DNA of 64,000 bases from Alteribacillus sp. YIM 98480 (lineage in GTDB: Bacteria; Bacillota; Bacilli; Bacillales; Marinococcaceae): NCBI RefSeq assembly GCF_009765375.1, contig NZ_VTOK01000004.1:223616-287615 (forward strand), given 5' to 3'. The position numbers and the translations under genes were made by a program. The notes under the pieces are model-generated. The model saw only the letters and a program-made list of their open reading frames with translations, was not told the origin of the DNA and did not search any database. This document shows, in pieces, positions 35,307 through 44,084 of the stretch. Every line of letters begins with the position of its first letter. Position 1 is the first letter of the stretch.

Positions 35307-36341
35307 ATGAGTGAATTAAAGACATTATTTTTAGATCAAAGTGACGTGAAAAAATGCGGTGGAGGAAACATATCAAAATTTATAGAGACAATGGAAGAGG
35401 TGTTCTCCCTTCACGACAAAGGAGATTATATACTACCAAATAAAACAGTACTACGCTGGGGAGATATGGACTCAGAATCACAAACAGGACGGATTAACTC
35501 CATGCCTGGCTTCATAGGAGGGAAATTTAATACTAGTGGGATTAAGTGGATATCTAGCTCGCCCAACAATCCATTCAAACATCACCTCCCTAGAGCTGCA
35601 GGAATCATTATTCTAAATGATCCTGAAACGTTGATGCCGGTGACAGTTATGGATGGAACCCTTATAAGTGCTATGAGAACCGGAGCTAATTCGGGTGTAG
35701 TCGCAAAGTATATGGCTAAAAAGAACTCAAAAGTATTGGGGCTTATTGGAGCGGGCGTGCAAAACAGAACACAACTCATGGCTATCTATCACACTGTCCC
35801 CACTCTAGAAAAAGTAAAAATTACAGATTTAAACGCAGAGCGAGCCAAAAACTTTGCAAACGAGATGAAAAAAGTTATTCCATTGCCATTTGAAATTGTA
35901 AACAGCGCAGAAGAAGCTGTACGTGAATCTGACATATTTATCACAGCAACTGTTACAGAAACCCCAATTGTTAAGTCGGAATGGATAAAAGAAGGTTCAC
36001 TCTATATCCATGTTGGCAGTCACGAATGTGAATTTGATGTGATCAATCAGTCCAATAAAGTTGTCGTTGATGATTGGGGAGAATTAAAACATCGCGGTGT
36101 GGAAACGATCTCGATTATGTACAAAGAAAATGAATTTGATGAGACTAATTTATACGCCGAGCTTGGAGAGATTGTTAATGGTAAAAAAGCAGGAAGAGAA
36201 AATGATACGGAAAAAATTTATTTTAATAGTTGTGGTCTAGGGATACAAGATCTTGCTATTGCAAAAATTGTTTATGAAAAAGCTATTAGAGAAAATCATG
36301 GTCAATGGATCTCATTTTGGGATCAGCCTTCTTTCGTATAA
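35307..36341 (+). CDS. Ornithine cyclodeaminase/mu-crystallin family protein
   Basis: About 344 residues. The Rossmann motif is LGLIGAGVQNRTQLMAIYH; other marks are MPGFIGGKFNTSGIKWI and DGTLISAMRTGANSGVVA. Family members include ornithine cyclodeaminase, ketimine and imine reductases, L-alanine dehydrogenase and amino acid oxidoreductases. ATG 35307 fits AAGGGA upstream; an ATG three codons earlier is too close. Lying 64 bases after hydantoinase B, it probably acts on the amino acid or cyclic imine that pathway produces. The specific reaction is unknown. Confidence 0.88.
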   Translation: MSELKTLFLDQSDVKKCGGGNISKFIETMEEVFSLHDKGDYILPNKTVLRWGDMDSESQTGRINSMPGFIGGKFNTSGIKWISSSPNNPFKHHLPRAAGIIILNDPETLMPVTVMDGTLISAMRTGANSGVVAKYMAKKNSKVLGLIGAGVQNRTQLMAIYHTVPTLEKVKITDLNAERAKNFANEMKKVIPLPFEIVNSAEEAVRESDIFITATVTETPIVKSEWIKEGSLYIHVGSHECEFDVINQSNKVVVDDWGELKHRGVETISIMYKENEFDETNLYAELGEIVNGKKAGRENDTEKIYFNSCGLGIQDLAIAKIVYEKAIRENHGQWISFWDQPSFV

Positions 36342-36359
36342 CATATAAGGATAAAGGAA

Positions 36360-36384
36360 GGGCAGGTTGTAATATATTCTGCCC
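36360..36384 (+). terminator. Weak stem-loop after the hydantoinase operon
   Basis: GGGCAG (36360-36365) pairs with CTGCCC (36379-36384). There is no clear T-run, so termination strength is uncertain. Confidence 0.45.
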
Positions 36385-36469
36385 TCCTAAGATTCTACAC
36401 AATTGAATCTAAATAATGATAGGGAAACAAAAAACAGTTAATATATGAAATTTTCTCCGATCTGAAAGT

Positions 36470-36613
36470 GTGAAGCATTACATATCCTTCTCTTTAGCGA
36501 TTGCAGATTCGTTTACAACTATAGATGAAGTGATTCATTATAATAAACAATTTGACAAAGCAGGAAAAATTTCTTATCCTTTAATTGAACAGCGGTTAAT
36601 TAAAGGGGATTGA
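36470..36613 (+). pseudogene. Possible 3' remnant of an unidentified gene
   Basis: An open 47-codon frame with amino acid usage that looks real (FSLAIADSFTTIDEVIHYNK, then QFDKAGKISYPLIEQ) ends at 36613, four bases before the TetR start. No binding site precedes its GTG, and the TetR promoter and operator overlap its last third. It may be the tail of a deleted gene or chance. I do not recognise it. Confidence 0.25.
36552..36603 (+). promoter_or_regulatory. Promoter and operator of the TetR gene
   Basis: TTGACA (36552-36557), 17 bases, TATCCT (36575-36580), directly followed by an imperfect dyad (36581-36603) of form TTAATTGAAC-n3-GGTTAATTAA. Nearly the same 23-base element precedes the epimerase gene at 37296-37318, differing at two inner positions. 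Confidence 0.65.
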
Positions 36614-36617
36614 AAAT

Positions 36618-37193
36618 TTGTCACCTAGAAAAGCAGTAGATCAAGAGTTATCAAGAGAGATTATCATGGAAGCAGCCCGTAAATTGTTTGTAAAACACGG
36701 CTACCAGAATGTATCTATAAGAAAAATTGCCCAAACATTAGATTACAGTCACGGGTCTATTTATTATCATTTCAAGAACAAGGCTGAATTATTTTATTCA
36801 TTAGTGGATCAGGACTTTTCTATGCTCAATATAAAATTAGATGAGATATTGAAGCGTTCGATTTCTCCTAATGAAAAGATAAAAGCTGTTCTGTTAGGGT
36901 ACATTCAATTTGGATTAACACATCAGAACCACTATGAAATTATGTTTCTCATAAAAGATGAAGAAATAAAAAACTACGTTATCGACGGACCGAACAAGAC
37001 ATATGAAAAGTTTGCACAGGCAATCTATACTTTGTCTAGTAATGGGGTGAATGTAAAAACGATTTGGACGGTCTTTTTAATGCTTCATGGTTTTGTTGCT
37101 CATTATTGTCACAGCGGTCAGAGCTTCCAGGATGTAAGCGGTTTTGCCGAATCATATGTCGATGATATTTTAACTGGCATTTTGCAAGCATAA
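36618..37193 (+). CDS. TetR/AcrR-family transcriptional regulator
   Basis: A 191-residue repressor-type protein. The N-terminal helix-turn-helix reads IIMEAARKLFVKHGYQNVSI, then AQTLDYSHGSIYYHFKNKAEL, the TetR signature. The C-terminal ligand domain is unassigned (LFSLVDQDFSMLN-type helices). The start is TTG 36618 with AAAGGGGAT upstream. It most likely binds the shared 23-base operators before its own gene and before the epimerase gene, giving autoregulation and control of the neighbour. Confidence 0.9.
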   Translation: MSPRKAVDQELSREIIMEAARKLFVKHGYQNVSIRKIAQTLDYSHGSIYYHFKNKAELFYSLVDQDFSMLNIKLDEILKRSISPNEKIKAVLLGYIQFGLTHQNHYEIMFLIKDEEIKNYVIDGPNKTYEKFAQAIYTLSSNGVNVKTIWTVFLMLHGFVAHYCHSGQSFQDVSGFAESYVDDILTGILQA

Positions 37194-37248
37194 TTTTTTA
37201 CCTTGGGAATGTTTAACTTTGTTAAAGAATCAAAGTATAAGCAAACTA

Positions 37249-37290
37249 CGACTTCCACCATTGGTACTTGGCGGGAAGTCGAGTTTTCTT
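37249..37290 (+). terminator. Rho-independent terminator
   Basis: CGACTTCC (37249-37256) pairs with GGAAGTCG (37274-37281), followed by AGTTTTCTT. It separates the TetR gene from the epimerase promoter region. Confidence 0.75.
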
Positions 37291-37295
37291 AACCA

Positions 37296-37318
37296 TTAAT
37301 TGAACGGTGGTTAATTAA
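37296..37318. promoter_or_regulatory. TetR operator before the epimerase gene
   Basis: The dyad TTAATTGAAC-n3-GGTTAATTAA repeats the element at 36581. An additional TTAACCA/TGGTTAA pairing (37289-37314) overlaps it. It lies 20 bases before the epimerase start codon. Confidence 0.65.
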
Positions 37319-37338
37319 TATAAGTTAGGGGGAAAATA

Positions 37339-38268
37339 ATGAAAAAAGCATTGGTTTTAGGCGCTTCTGGTTCTATGGGAAATGCCATTACTTTTGAATT
37401 GGTAAGCCGGGGGGTTGAAGTGGCAGCATTTGCACGAAACAAGAAAAAGCTGGACCAACTTTTCGGTGATAAGAAGCACGTTCAGGTTTTGTCAGGGGAC
37501 GTATTTAACAGTGCTGACGTGATACATGCTGCAACCGATGCGGATGTGATTTTTCACGCGATAAACATTCCATATCCCGAGTGGGCCGTAAAGCAGCACG
37601 TGCTGTTAAACAATATCCTACAAGCTGCAAAAACAAACAAAACGAAGCTTGCTCTAGTGGATAACATATATGCTTATGGAAGAAGCAATGGAAATGCGAT
37701 TTCAGAAGAGTTTCCAAAAAAACCGCACACGAAAAAAGGAAGAATACGACTGGAACTTGAAAAAATGGCTAAACAATCAGGCGTTCCGGTGGCCATTGCC
37801 CATTTCCCTGATTTCTACGGGCCGCAGATGGGAAATACGCTTCTTCATTATACGTTTCAATCGATGATTCAAAACAAAAGGGCCATGTTTGTCGGAAATC
37901 AAGAGATTGCTAGAGAGTATATTTATACGCCTGATGGTGCGAAAGCTATCGTTGAATTAGCTCTTCATGAAAAAGCTTACGGAAAAAATTGGAACATACC
38001 AGGGTATGGAACAATCACGGGGAAAGAAATTGTTCAAATCGCAAAAGAACACACGCAGTATACGAAAAAGGTTCGCACCGTTACAAAATCAATGATTCGC
38101 TGTTTAGGGTTATTCAACAAGATAATGCGTGAATATGTGGAAATGTATTATTTAAATGAAACACCGGTTGTGTTAAGTGGAAAAAAGTATGAACAAGAAA
38201 TAGGGTCTTTGCCTCGTACGTCATATAGAGAAGGGATTTTTCAGACTTTGCAATCCATGAAACAGTAA
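37339..38268 (+). CDS. NAD-dependent epimerase/dehydratase family protein (extended SDR)
   Basis: A 309-residue Rossmann protein. The N-terminal KALVLGASGSMGNAITFEL is the nucleotide-binding motif, DVIFHAINIPYPEW and LVDNIYAYGRS lie in the expected places, but the canonical YxxxK is not obvious, which points to an atypical SDR (NmrA or saccharopine-like subgroup). It may be a reductase, isomerase or redox sensor. GGGGGAAAA precedes the ATG. A TetR operator lies in its leader, so it is probably induced by a small molecule sensed by the TetR protein. Confidence 0.82.
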   Translation: MKKALVLGASGSMGNAITFELVSRGVEVAAFARNKKKLDQLFGDKKHVQVLSGDVFNSADVIHAATDADVIFHAINIPYPEWAVKQHVLLNNILQAAKTNKTKLALVDNIYAYGRSNGNAISEEFPKKPHTKKGRIRLELEKMAKQSGVPVAIAHFPDFYGPQMGNTLLHYTFQSMIQNKRAMFVGNQEIAREYIYTPDGAKAIVELALHEKAYGKNWNIPGYGTITGKEIVQIAKEHTQYTKKVRTVTKSMIRCLGLFNKIMREYVEMYYLNETPVVLSGKKYEQEIGSLPRTSYREGIFQTLQSMKQ

Positions 38269-38356
38269 GGAAATGCAAAATGTTTAGTAAAACAAGCAAT
38301 CGAGAAGAAGTCCATTTCTGTCTTTTAATGCTAGTTTGATTACGAAAGGAGAAATA

Positions 38357-38600
38357 ATGATGAGAGTTTTTTGGTTAAACCGCCCTTTCCGTAAAAGATT
38401 TGCATAAGTCAAAAGAGTTTTTCGTTGAGCTTTGTTTTTCTGTCCACTTACATCAGGATAAGGCGGAGTTGGTTATTGGCGAGAAAGAAGTTAGAGGGGG
38501 CTTTTTCCTGAGGACACTTTCAAAAATTTTTCAGAACATGAATTGGCAGATCCAAAAACAGGCTGTAGAAGTATTACTTTCTATTGATGACATTCGTTAG
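38357..38600 (+). pseudogene. Frameshifted VOC (glyoxalase/bleomycin-resistance) family gene
   Basis: AAAGGAGAAATA leads to ATG and the frame reads MRVFWLNRPFRK before TAA. Shifting frame gives DLHKSKEFFVELCFSVH and AELVIGEKEV; shifting again gives DTFKNFSEHELADPKTG, and shifting once more VEVLLSIDDIR. These pieces follow the order of VOC proteins that start FWLNLPVKDINKSKEFF. At least three frameshifts and the missing C-terminal half make it a decayed gene. It follows the epimerase gene by 89 bases and may once have been part of that unit. Confidence 0.7.
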
Positions 38601-39225
38601 CTTTCATCTCCTCTTTATAAAATAACAATCTAGGATAGGCATCTTGAGAATGGGCTTTTGAACTTCCTTAACTGGATGGTCCTGGCATTTTGGGAGAACA
38701 TTGACCACTATGACTAGAAAGTCATATTCCTCTAAAAATGGTATTAATTGCAGATGATAATGGACAATATAGCCTCCATAATGATCGCTGGAGTGTCTTC
38801 ATATTCTATATATAAACTCCAAAGCTTTATCGAAAACTCTTCCAATCCGTTATGGGGATTATGTTAAATAGTGGACATGAAGGCTGTCCTCGATCTTTAA
38901 AAAATCCTGACTCTCTCCTTTAAACATATAAATTATCCATAATTTTTACTATCTTATTCTTTCAATACGCGTCCACAACATGTGAAGGAGCTGTCCCATC
39001 GTCAGATCTATTAGATCTAGGTTATCATATTTTTATGGGGATGATATCTCAGGATAGCCGGATGAGGAAGCATAGCCCCATGAGTATATCCCGTGTTGAA
39101 AAGTGTCTCCTCCAAGAGATGCTTGAATCGGAGGTAGTTTCAATTTTGGGTGCATTGTTAAAAGTTCCAATGTGAAAGGAATAAAACAAAAATAATTAAA
39201 ATTTCAAAAATTAAAATAAATAGCA
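38601..39225. other. Non-coding stretch of about 625 bases
   Basis: No intact gene. A short fragment near 38741-38818 reads VLIADDNGQYSLHNDRW before a stop and may be further gene debris. Two AGATCT sites (39004, 39013) foreshadow the operator array at 39251. Confidence 0.45.
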
Positions 39226-39254
39226 TTGACAAATGAAAGCGCTTGTAATAAGAT
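39226..39254 (+). promoter_or_regulatory. Sigma-A promoter with cre site in the spacer
   Basis: TTGACA (39226-39231), 17 bases, TAAGAT (39249-39254). Within the spacer, TGAAAGCGCTTGTA (39234-39247) matches the catabolite-responsive element used by CcpA. The acid-sugar operon should therefore be repressed by preferred sugars. Confidence 0.8.
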
Positions 39255-39300
39255 CTTACTTAAATCACACTTAGATCTTACTTAGATCTAAGTAAGATCT
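39251..39300. promoter_or_regulatory. Operator array with a 28-bp perfect palindrome
   Basis: A perfect palindrome fills 39273-39300; its half reads AGATCTTACTTAGA. A further AGATCTTACTTA copy lies at 39251-39262 and overlaps the -10. The array sits across and just after the start site, where a repressor would act. The GntR regulator encoded at 45446 is the obvious candidate binder. Confidence 0.7.
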
Positions 39301-39433
39301 ATGGTGATCCCTTTTAATATGAAAGCGTATTTTTACATTTTGGGGGGGGGGAACTGTTCAATTAGTATATTGATTTGAATTCAAGGGTGACTGGAAGAAA
39401 TAAGTTTTTATTAAAAAAGGGGGAAAATTTTTA

Positions 39434-40447
39434 ATGTATTTAAAAATGCCATTTTTTATTATTATTGCTTTAACTTTTACTCTATCAGCTTGTTCAGGAG
39501 GTTCAAATTCTGAAAACGTAGATTCCGGAGCAGAAAGTTCAAACGGATCAGGTACAGATTCTCAAGCCACTGACTACCCTTCAGGTAATATTAATTTTTT
39601 AGTTGGTGCAGGGCCTGGGGGTGGAACTGACAATTTTGCGAGGTCTTTAGTCGAACAATTTGAAGAAATGTACGATACAAATGTTAATGTTACAAATTTA
39701 GAGCAAGCTTCCGGTGCGGTAGCTAATGAAAGAACAGCTAATGAAGAGCCAGATGGACATACCTTAAATTTTGCTTCATCCACCTATATTATTACGGTAG
39801 CAGCAGGTCAAAATAATACAGGTCTTGATGAGTTGACGCCGGTAGCTAGAATGCAATCTGATATTCTCTCAATTACAGTGGATCCAGAACAGTTTGAAGA
39901 TTTTGACGAATTTAAAGAATTTGCTGAAAACAATCCTGGTGAATTAACTGTGGGAGGGACACACGCTGCTTCTCCCGATGAAATGGGCTTATTAGAATTG
40001 AATGAGGCTTCAGGATTAGACTTGGACTATGTACCATATGATGGTTCTGGTGAAGCACAAGCGGATCTTTTAGGTGGCAATATTGATGCTCTATTAGAGT
40101 ATCCTAGTGCAATGTTGGACTATGTTGAATCTGGAGATATGCAGCCCATTTTGTTCTTGGCAGAAGAAAGGTTGGATGAATTTTCGGATGTTCCTACTAC
40201 AACCGAATACGGCTGGGATGTAACAAATGGTAATGAAAGAGGTGTATTGGTGGATGCAGACACACCAGATGAAATTATAAAGGAGCTTGAAGAGGCCCTC
40301 CACACTATTTATGAATCCGATGAATACAAGGAATATGAAGAAAGCAACCATCTGCATTATAGAGAAGGCTGGATGGGTGCAGAAGAATATAGACAAAAGT
40401 TAGAAGAAAATAAAGAAATGTACGAAGAATTTTTAAACAATAAATAA
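39434..40447 (+). CDS. Tripartite tricarboxylate transporter substrate-binding lipoprotein (TctC family)
   Basis: A 337-residue binding lipoprotein. The signal ends at LTFTLSACSGG (lipobox Cys), followed by a Ser-rich linker and the TctC/Bug core (GNINFLVGAGPGGGTDNFAR, VAALFQ-like segments, PTTTEYGWDV). It delivers a carboxylate to the TctAB membrane proteins. Bug/TctC proteins bind mono-, di- and tricarboxylates and acid sugars. AAGGGGGAAAA precedes the ATG. It opens an operon with kinase and aldolase genes typical for four-carbon acid sugars, which narrows the likely ligand. Confidence 0.9.
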   Translation: MYLKMPFFIIIALTFTLSACSGGSNSENVDSGAESSNGSGTDSQATDYPSGNINFLVGAGPGGGTDNFARSLVEQFEEMYDTNVNVTNLEQASGAVANERTANEEPDGHTLNFASSTYIITVAAGQNNTGLDELTPVARMQSDILSITVDPEQFEDFDEFKEFAENNPGELTVGGTHAASPDEMGLLELNEASGLDLDYVPYDGSGEAQADLLGGNIDALLEYPSAMLDYVESGDMQPILFLAEERLDEFSDVPTTTEYGWDVTNGNERGVLVDADTPDEIIKELEEALHTIYESDEYKEYEESNHLHYREGWMGAEEYRQKLEENKEMYEEFLNNK

Positions 40448-40476
40448 AATTAGTTATACAGATGGAGATATAAACT

Positions 40477-40962
40477 ATGAGAGTATTTTCTGTTTTAACT
40501 ATTATTTTTGCTTTGTTTTTTTTACCGTTTGCATTGGAATTAGAAAGTTCTAGTGAGGTCTCTACAATTATTGGGCCGCGCACTTGGCCTTTGTATATTT
40601 TGATCTTTATTTTAGTGTTAGCTGTATATCATTTAATAAAAACAGAATTGGAGAAAAAAAGAGATCAATCTGCGGAAGATAGTAACGTAGATGAATACGG
40701 AGAATCAGATCATAAACAATTAGGTGAAGAGGAAAAAGGATGGTTCGAGAATTATAGACACTTTATACTCTTAGCTACCATTGTCATATATTGTATATTA
40801 ATTAATTTATTAGGTTTTTTACCGGCTACTTTTATATTTATAGCTGTTTGCAGTATCGTCCTAGGTTTAAAAAATAAACTATACGTATTAATAACGACAG
40901 TGGTAGGATCTTTTATGATTTTTATGTTGTTTGATTATGTCTTAAACATTCCTTTGCCGTAA
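40477..40962 (+). CDS. Tripartite tricarboxylate transporter small permease subunit (TctB family)
   Basis: A 161-residue membrane protein with four hydrophobic segments: FSVLTIIFALFFLPFALEL, TWPLYILIFILVLAVYHLI, FILLATIVIYCILINLLGF and a C-terminal helix pair. A charged cytoplasmic loop (SAEDSNVDEYGESDHK) separates the halves. This is the layout of TctB/DUF1468. It works with TctA and the binding protein. The gene follows tctC by 29 bases. Confidence 0.88.
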   Translation: MRVFSVLTIIFALFFLPFALELESSSEVSTIIGPRTWPLYILIFILVLAVYHLIKTELEKKRDQSAEDSNVDEYGESDHKQLGEEEKGWFENYRHFILLATIVIYCILINLLGFLPATFIFIAVCSIVLGLKNKLYVLITTVVGSFMIFMLFDYVLNIPLP

Positions 40963-41065
40963 AAAAAGAAAAGTAACTGAACTAATGCCAAGCTAAAGCG
41001 CTTTTGCGATAGTTTTCAGAAAGTAATAATTTGTTGGAAGCATTTTTGCTAAGGAAGGTATTCTT

Positions 41066-42589
41066 ATGTGGGAAAATTTAAGTAATGGCTTGATGACTAT
41101 CATCGAGCCTACACATTTTATTATTCTTATGGCAGCCGTCATTATAGGGTTTCTAGGTGGAGCTTTACCTGGACTTAGTGGTGTTATGCTAGTAGTTATA
41201 TTATTACCTGTTACCTATGGAATGGATGCTACCAGTGCTTTCATGTTACTAACTGCCATTTATGGAGCAACAGTTTTTTCTGGATTAATCACTGCTATTT
41301 TATATAGGGCTCCAGGGACACCTGAGGCAGTGACTACAGTCTTTGATGGTTACCCAATGACCCAAAAGGGTGAGGCTGGAAAAGCGCTAGGTATTGGAAT
41401 TTCTAGTTCAGCTATTGGTGGGATGATAGGAACCATTTTTCTTATCCTTTTAACTCCTACGCTGGCAAATTTTGCTCTTCGATTCTCAGCACCTGAATAT
41501 TTTGCACTTGCCATTCTAGGGTTAACAGTAGTAGCGTCTTTAAGTCGAGGCAAGTTAACCCTAGGATTAATAGGAGTCCTTTTCGGATTGTTTATTTCCT
41601 CTATTGGAACTGATCCATTAACAGGTGCACATAGGTTCTCCTTTAATAGTGCTAATTTTAGCAGTGGTATTGAGCTTGTACCCGTCATTATAGGTCTATT
41701 TGCTATTTCTGAAATACTGAATAGATCCTCGAAAAAAGAAAATATGGAACAAAAAGTTACGAAAGTAAAAACAAAAATTTTCGATTCTAATTTAATGAAG
41801 AAGATTACCGGTACATTGGCTCGTTCCTCCCTACTTGGCTCAATAATTGGTATTTTGCCAGGGATTGGAGCCAGTACAGCTTCGATGCTTAGTTATAGTG
41901 AGGCTGTAAGGTGGTCCAAAACTCCTGAAAAATTTGGAACTGGTGCCCCTGAGGGAATAGCTGCACCTGAATCAGCAAATAATGCCGCAGCTATGGGTGC
42001 ATTAGTCCCCTTATTTGCTTTAGGAATACCAGGGAGTGGAACAACAGCCGTTATATTAGGTGCTTTTATCATGCATGGTTTACAGCCTGGTCCTAGTCTT
42101 ATGACTACGGAAAGTGACTTAGTATACGCTGTTTTTGCGGGTCTTCTAATAGTCAATCTTATGATTTTGATTTTTTCTAAACCTTTTATTTTCTTGTTTT
42201 CAAAGTTGCTAAACGTACCATATTCTGTTATTGGCCCATTAATTATTATTTTCTGTATTATAGGTACGTTTGCTATTCGAAATTCAATGTTTGATGTGTA
42301 TGTAATGCTCTTTTTTGGGCTTCTAGGGTATCTTTTAGAAAAAGTAGGATTTCCATTAGTAACTATTATATTAGGGGTAGTTTTGGGTCCCATTGCTGAG
42401 AGTGAATTTCGTCGAGCACTAGAAATGTCCAATGGTGATTTCTCGATATTCTATGCGAGACCTATTAGTGCTATATTACTGACATTTGCAGGAATTTTCA
42501 TTATTTTTGCTTTTATTAAGCCGATAATGCAAAGACATAAAAAGAGGGGAAAATTGGAGTATCAAGAAAAAATAGGAGGGAAACCATGA
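41066..42589 (+). CDS. Tripartite tricarboxylate transporter large permease (TctA family)
   Basis: A 507-residue permease with about 12 membrane helices. Family motifs are GALPGLSGVMLVVILLPVTY, YGATVFSGLITAILYRAPGTPEA, FDGYPMTQKGEAGKALG, GILPGIGASTASMLSYSEAV and APEGIAAPESANNAAAMGAL. It is the ion-coupled translocation subunit. AAGGAAGGT precedes the ATG. The stop overlaps the next gene by 4 bases (ATGA), so the downstream oxidoreductase is translationally coupled to the transporter. Confidence 0.93.
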   Translation: MWENLSNGLMTIIEPTHFIILMAAVIIGFLGGALPGLSGVMLVVILLPVTYGMDATSAFMLLTAIYGATVFSGLITAILYRAPGTPEAVTTVFDGYPMTQKGEAGKALGIGISSSAIGGMIGTIFLILLTPTLANFALRFSAPEYFALAILGLTVVASLSRGKLTLGLIGVLFGLFISSIGTDPLTGAHRFSFNSANFSSGIELVPVIIGLFAISEILNRSSKKENMEQKVTKVKTKIFDSNLMKKITGTLARSSLLGSIIGILPGIGASTASMLSYSEAVRWSKTPEKFGTGAPEGIAAPESANNAAAMGALVPLFALGIPGSGTTAVILGAFIMHGLQPGPSLMTTESDLVYAVFAGLLIVNLMILIFSKPFIFLFSKLLNVPYSVIGPLIIIFCIIGTFAIRNSMFDVYVMLFFGLLGYLLEKVGFPLVTIILGVVLGPIAESEFRRALEMSNGDFSIFYARPISAILLTFAGIFIIFAFIKPIMQRHKKRGKLEYQEKIGGKP

Positions 42590-44016
42590 TTTATCATCAT
42601 TTATTTAGGCAAGCAGAAAAAAAAGAGGTGACTGTTGCCGTAATTGGAACAGGCCATTTTGGTAAAGCAATCGTTACTCAACAATCTTATAATAAGCATT
42701 TAAAAGTAAATGTCGTAATGGATAAAAATTTGGAAGCAGCTAAACAGGCATTAGTTGATGCTGGAATAAGCGAAGATAAAATTTATTATACAAATAACGC
42801 TTCGCAAGCCAATAAAATGCTTCAAAATAATAAATATATCTACACTGATCAGCTGGACGTAATACTACAGGTCGATCAAATCGATGTTGTTTGTGAAGGT
42901 ACTGGCGTTCCGGAAGTGGGAGCATTACATGCTAAACGGGCTATTGAAAACAAAAAGCACGTGGCGATGGTAAATAAAGAAACAGATTCAGCTGTAGGTC
43001 CTATTCTCAAGCAACTAGCTAAAGAAAATGACGTAGTATATACACCGGTCGATGGTGATCAACATGGACTTCTTATGGCTATGTATGAATGGGCGAAGGA
43101 AATTGGATTAACTGTAATATCCGGAGGGAAAGCCCGAGACGGAGAGTTTGTCTATGATGAAGAGAAAAAGACAGTATCTATAGAAGCGGATGGTATTACT
43201 GTTCATGAATCTAAGACTGTCCAATTAACGAAGGAAGAAGCAAAATACTTTAAACAGATCCCAGAGTCCAATTCTGAAAACTATGTCAGGAAAAGGGAAG
43301 AAATATTAAAGGAATTACCAGGAGCGGGAGCCTTTGATCTTTGTGAATTAACTATCATGGCTAATTCCACAAAGCTAACTCCTGATATTTCTGAATTGAA
43401 TAAGGCTTCTTTAAAAATAACTGAATTACCCATTGCATATTGCAGTAAAAAAGATGGAGGTATTTTCGAAGGAGAAGAGGTTATTGATCTCATTACTTGT
43501 TTGAGAAGAGAAGATGAGTCAGGTATGGGGGGAGGAGTGTTCCTAGTTGTACGTTGTGATAATGCGTATTCTAATTATATTTTAACAACGAAAGGTCAAA
43601 TTCATAACTATGATCGCTCTGCAGCTGTTATATACCGACCTTACCATTTGTGTGGAGTAGAAACATCGACCTCTATTTTAACTGCGGGTTTACTTAATCA
43701 GGATACCGGTGGTTTTGACTATAAACCCCGATATGATTTAGTGAAAAAAGCTGCAAGAAATATAAAAGCCGGTGAAACCTTTGGAGATGATCATGACTAT
43801 TCTATGGCAGCATTAATATGCCCTGCCAAACCAATGTTGGATTCTAACCCCGTTCCTGGCCATTTACTGACAGGAAATAAAGCAAAAGTTGATATCTCAA
43901 AAGGGGAAATTATCACTTATGATAAAGTTATAGAACCAGAAAACTCAACCTTGTGGAATTTACGAGAAATGCAGGACAAACGATTTTTGAACGAATCAGC
44001 ACTTAATAATGTTTAA
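42586..44016 (+). CDS. NAD(P)-dependent oxidoreductase with C-terminal SAF domain
   Basis: A 476-residue protein. N-terminal Rossmann fold (VTVAVIGTGHFGKAIV) as in homoserine dehydrogenase, a catalytic or substrate domain with HVAMVNKETDSAVG and VYTPVDGDQHGLL, and a C-terminal SAF-like segment (GHLLTGNKAKVDISKGEII). Proteins of this two-part form occur in carbohydrate and acid-sugar gene clusters; the exact reaction is not known to me. It overlaps the TctA gene by 4 bases. An oxidation, reduction or epimerisation of the imported acid is the most likely role. Confidence 0.82.
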   Translation: MIYHHLFRQAEKKEVTVAVIGTGHFGKAIVTQQSYNKHLKVNVVMDKNLEAAKQALVDAGISEDKIYYTNNASQANKMLQNNKYIYTDQLDVILQVDQIDVVCEGTGVPEVGALHAKRAIENKKHVAMVNKETDSAVGPILKQLAKENDVVYTPVDGDQHGLLMAMYEWAKEIGLTVISGGKARDGEFVYDEEKKTVSIEADGITVHESKTVQLTKEEAKYFKQIPESNSENYVRKREEILKELPGAGAFDLCELTIMANSTKLTPDISELNKASLKITELPIAYCSKKDGGIFEGEEVIDLITCLRREDESGMGGGVFLVVRCDNAYSNYILTTKGQIHNYDRSAAVIYRPYHLCGVETSTSILTAGLLNQDTGGFDYKPRYDLVKKAARNIKAGETFGDDHDYSMAALICPAKPMLDSNPVPGHLLTGNKAKVDISKGEIITYDKVIEPENSTLWNLREMQDKRFLNESALNNV

Positions 44017-44084
44017 TATGTTCTTTAACGTTATCTTCTTTATCTGACTGAAACTGACCATAATTATTTTGGAGGAAAACTTTT

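Noticed and set aside
39342..39351. Run of ten G before tctC
   Set aside because: Considered as a phase-variable tract, but it lies about 80 bases upstream of the start codon and outside the promoter elements; a length artefact of sequencing is as likely.
41893..42432. A 179-codon minus-strand frame inside tctA
   Set aside because: It mirrors the TctA coding sequence, has no start signal, and its product has no recognisable domain.
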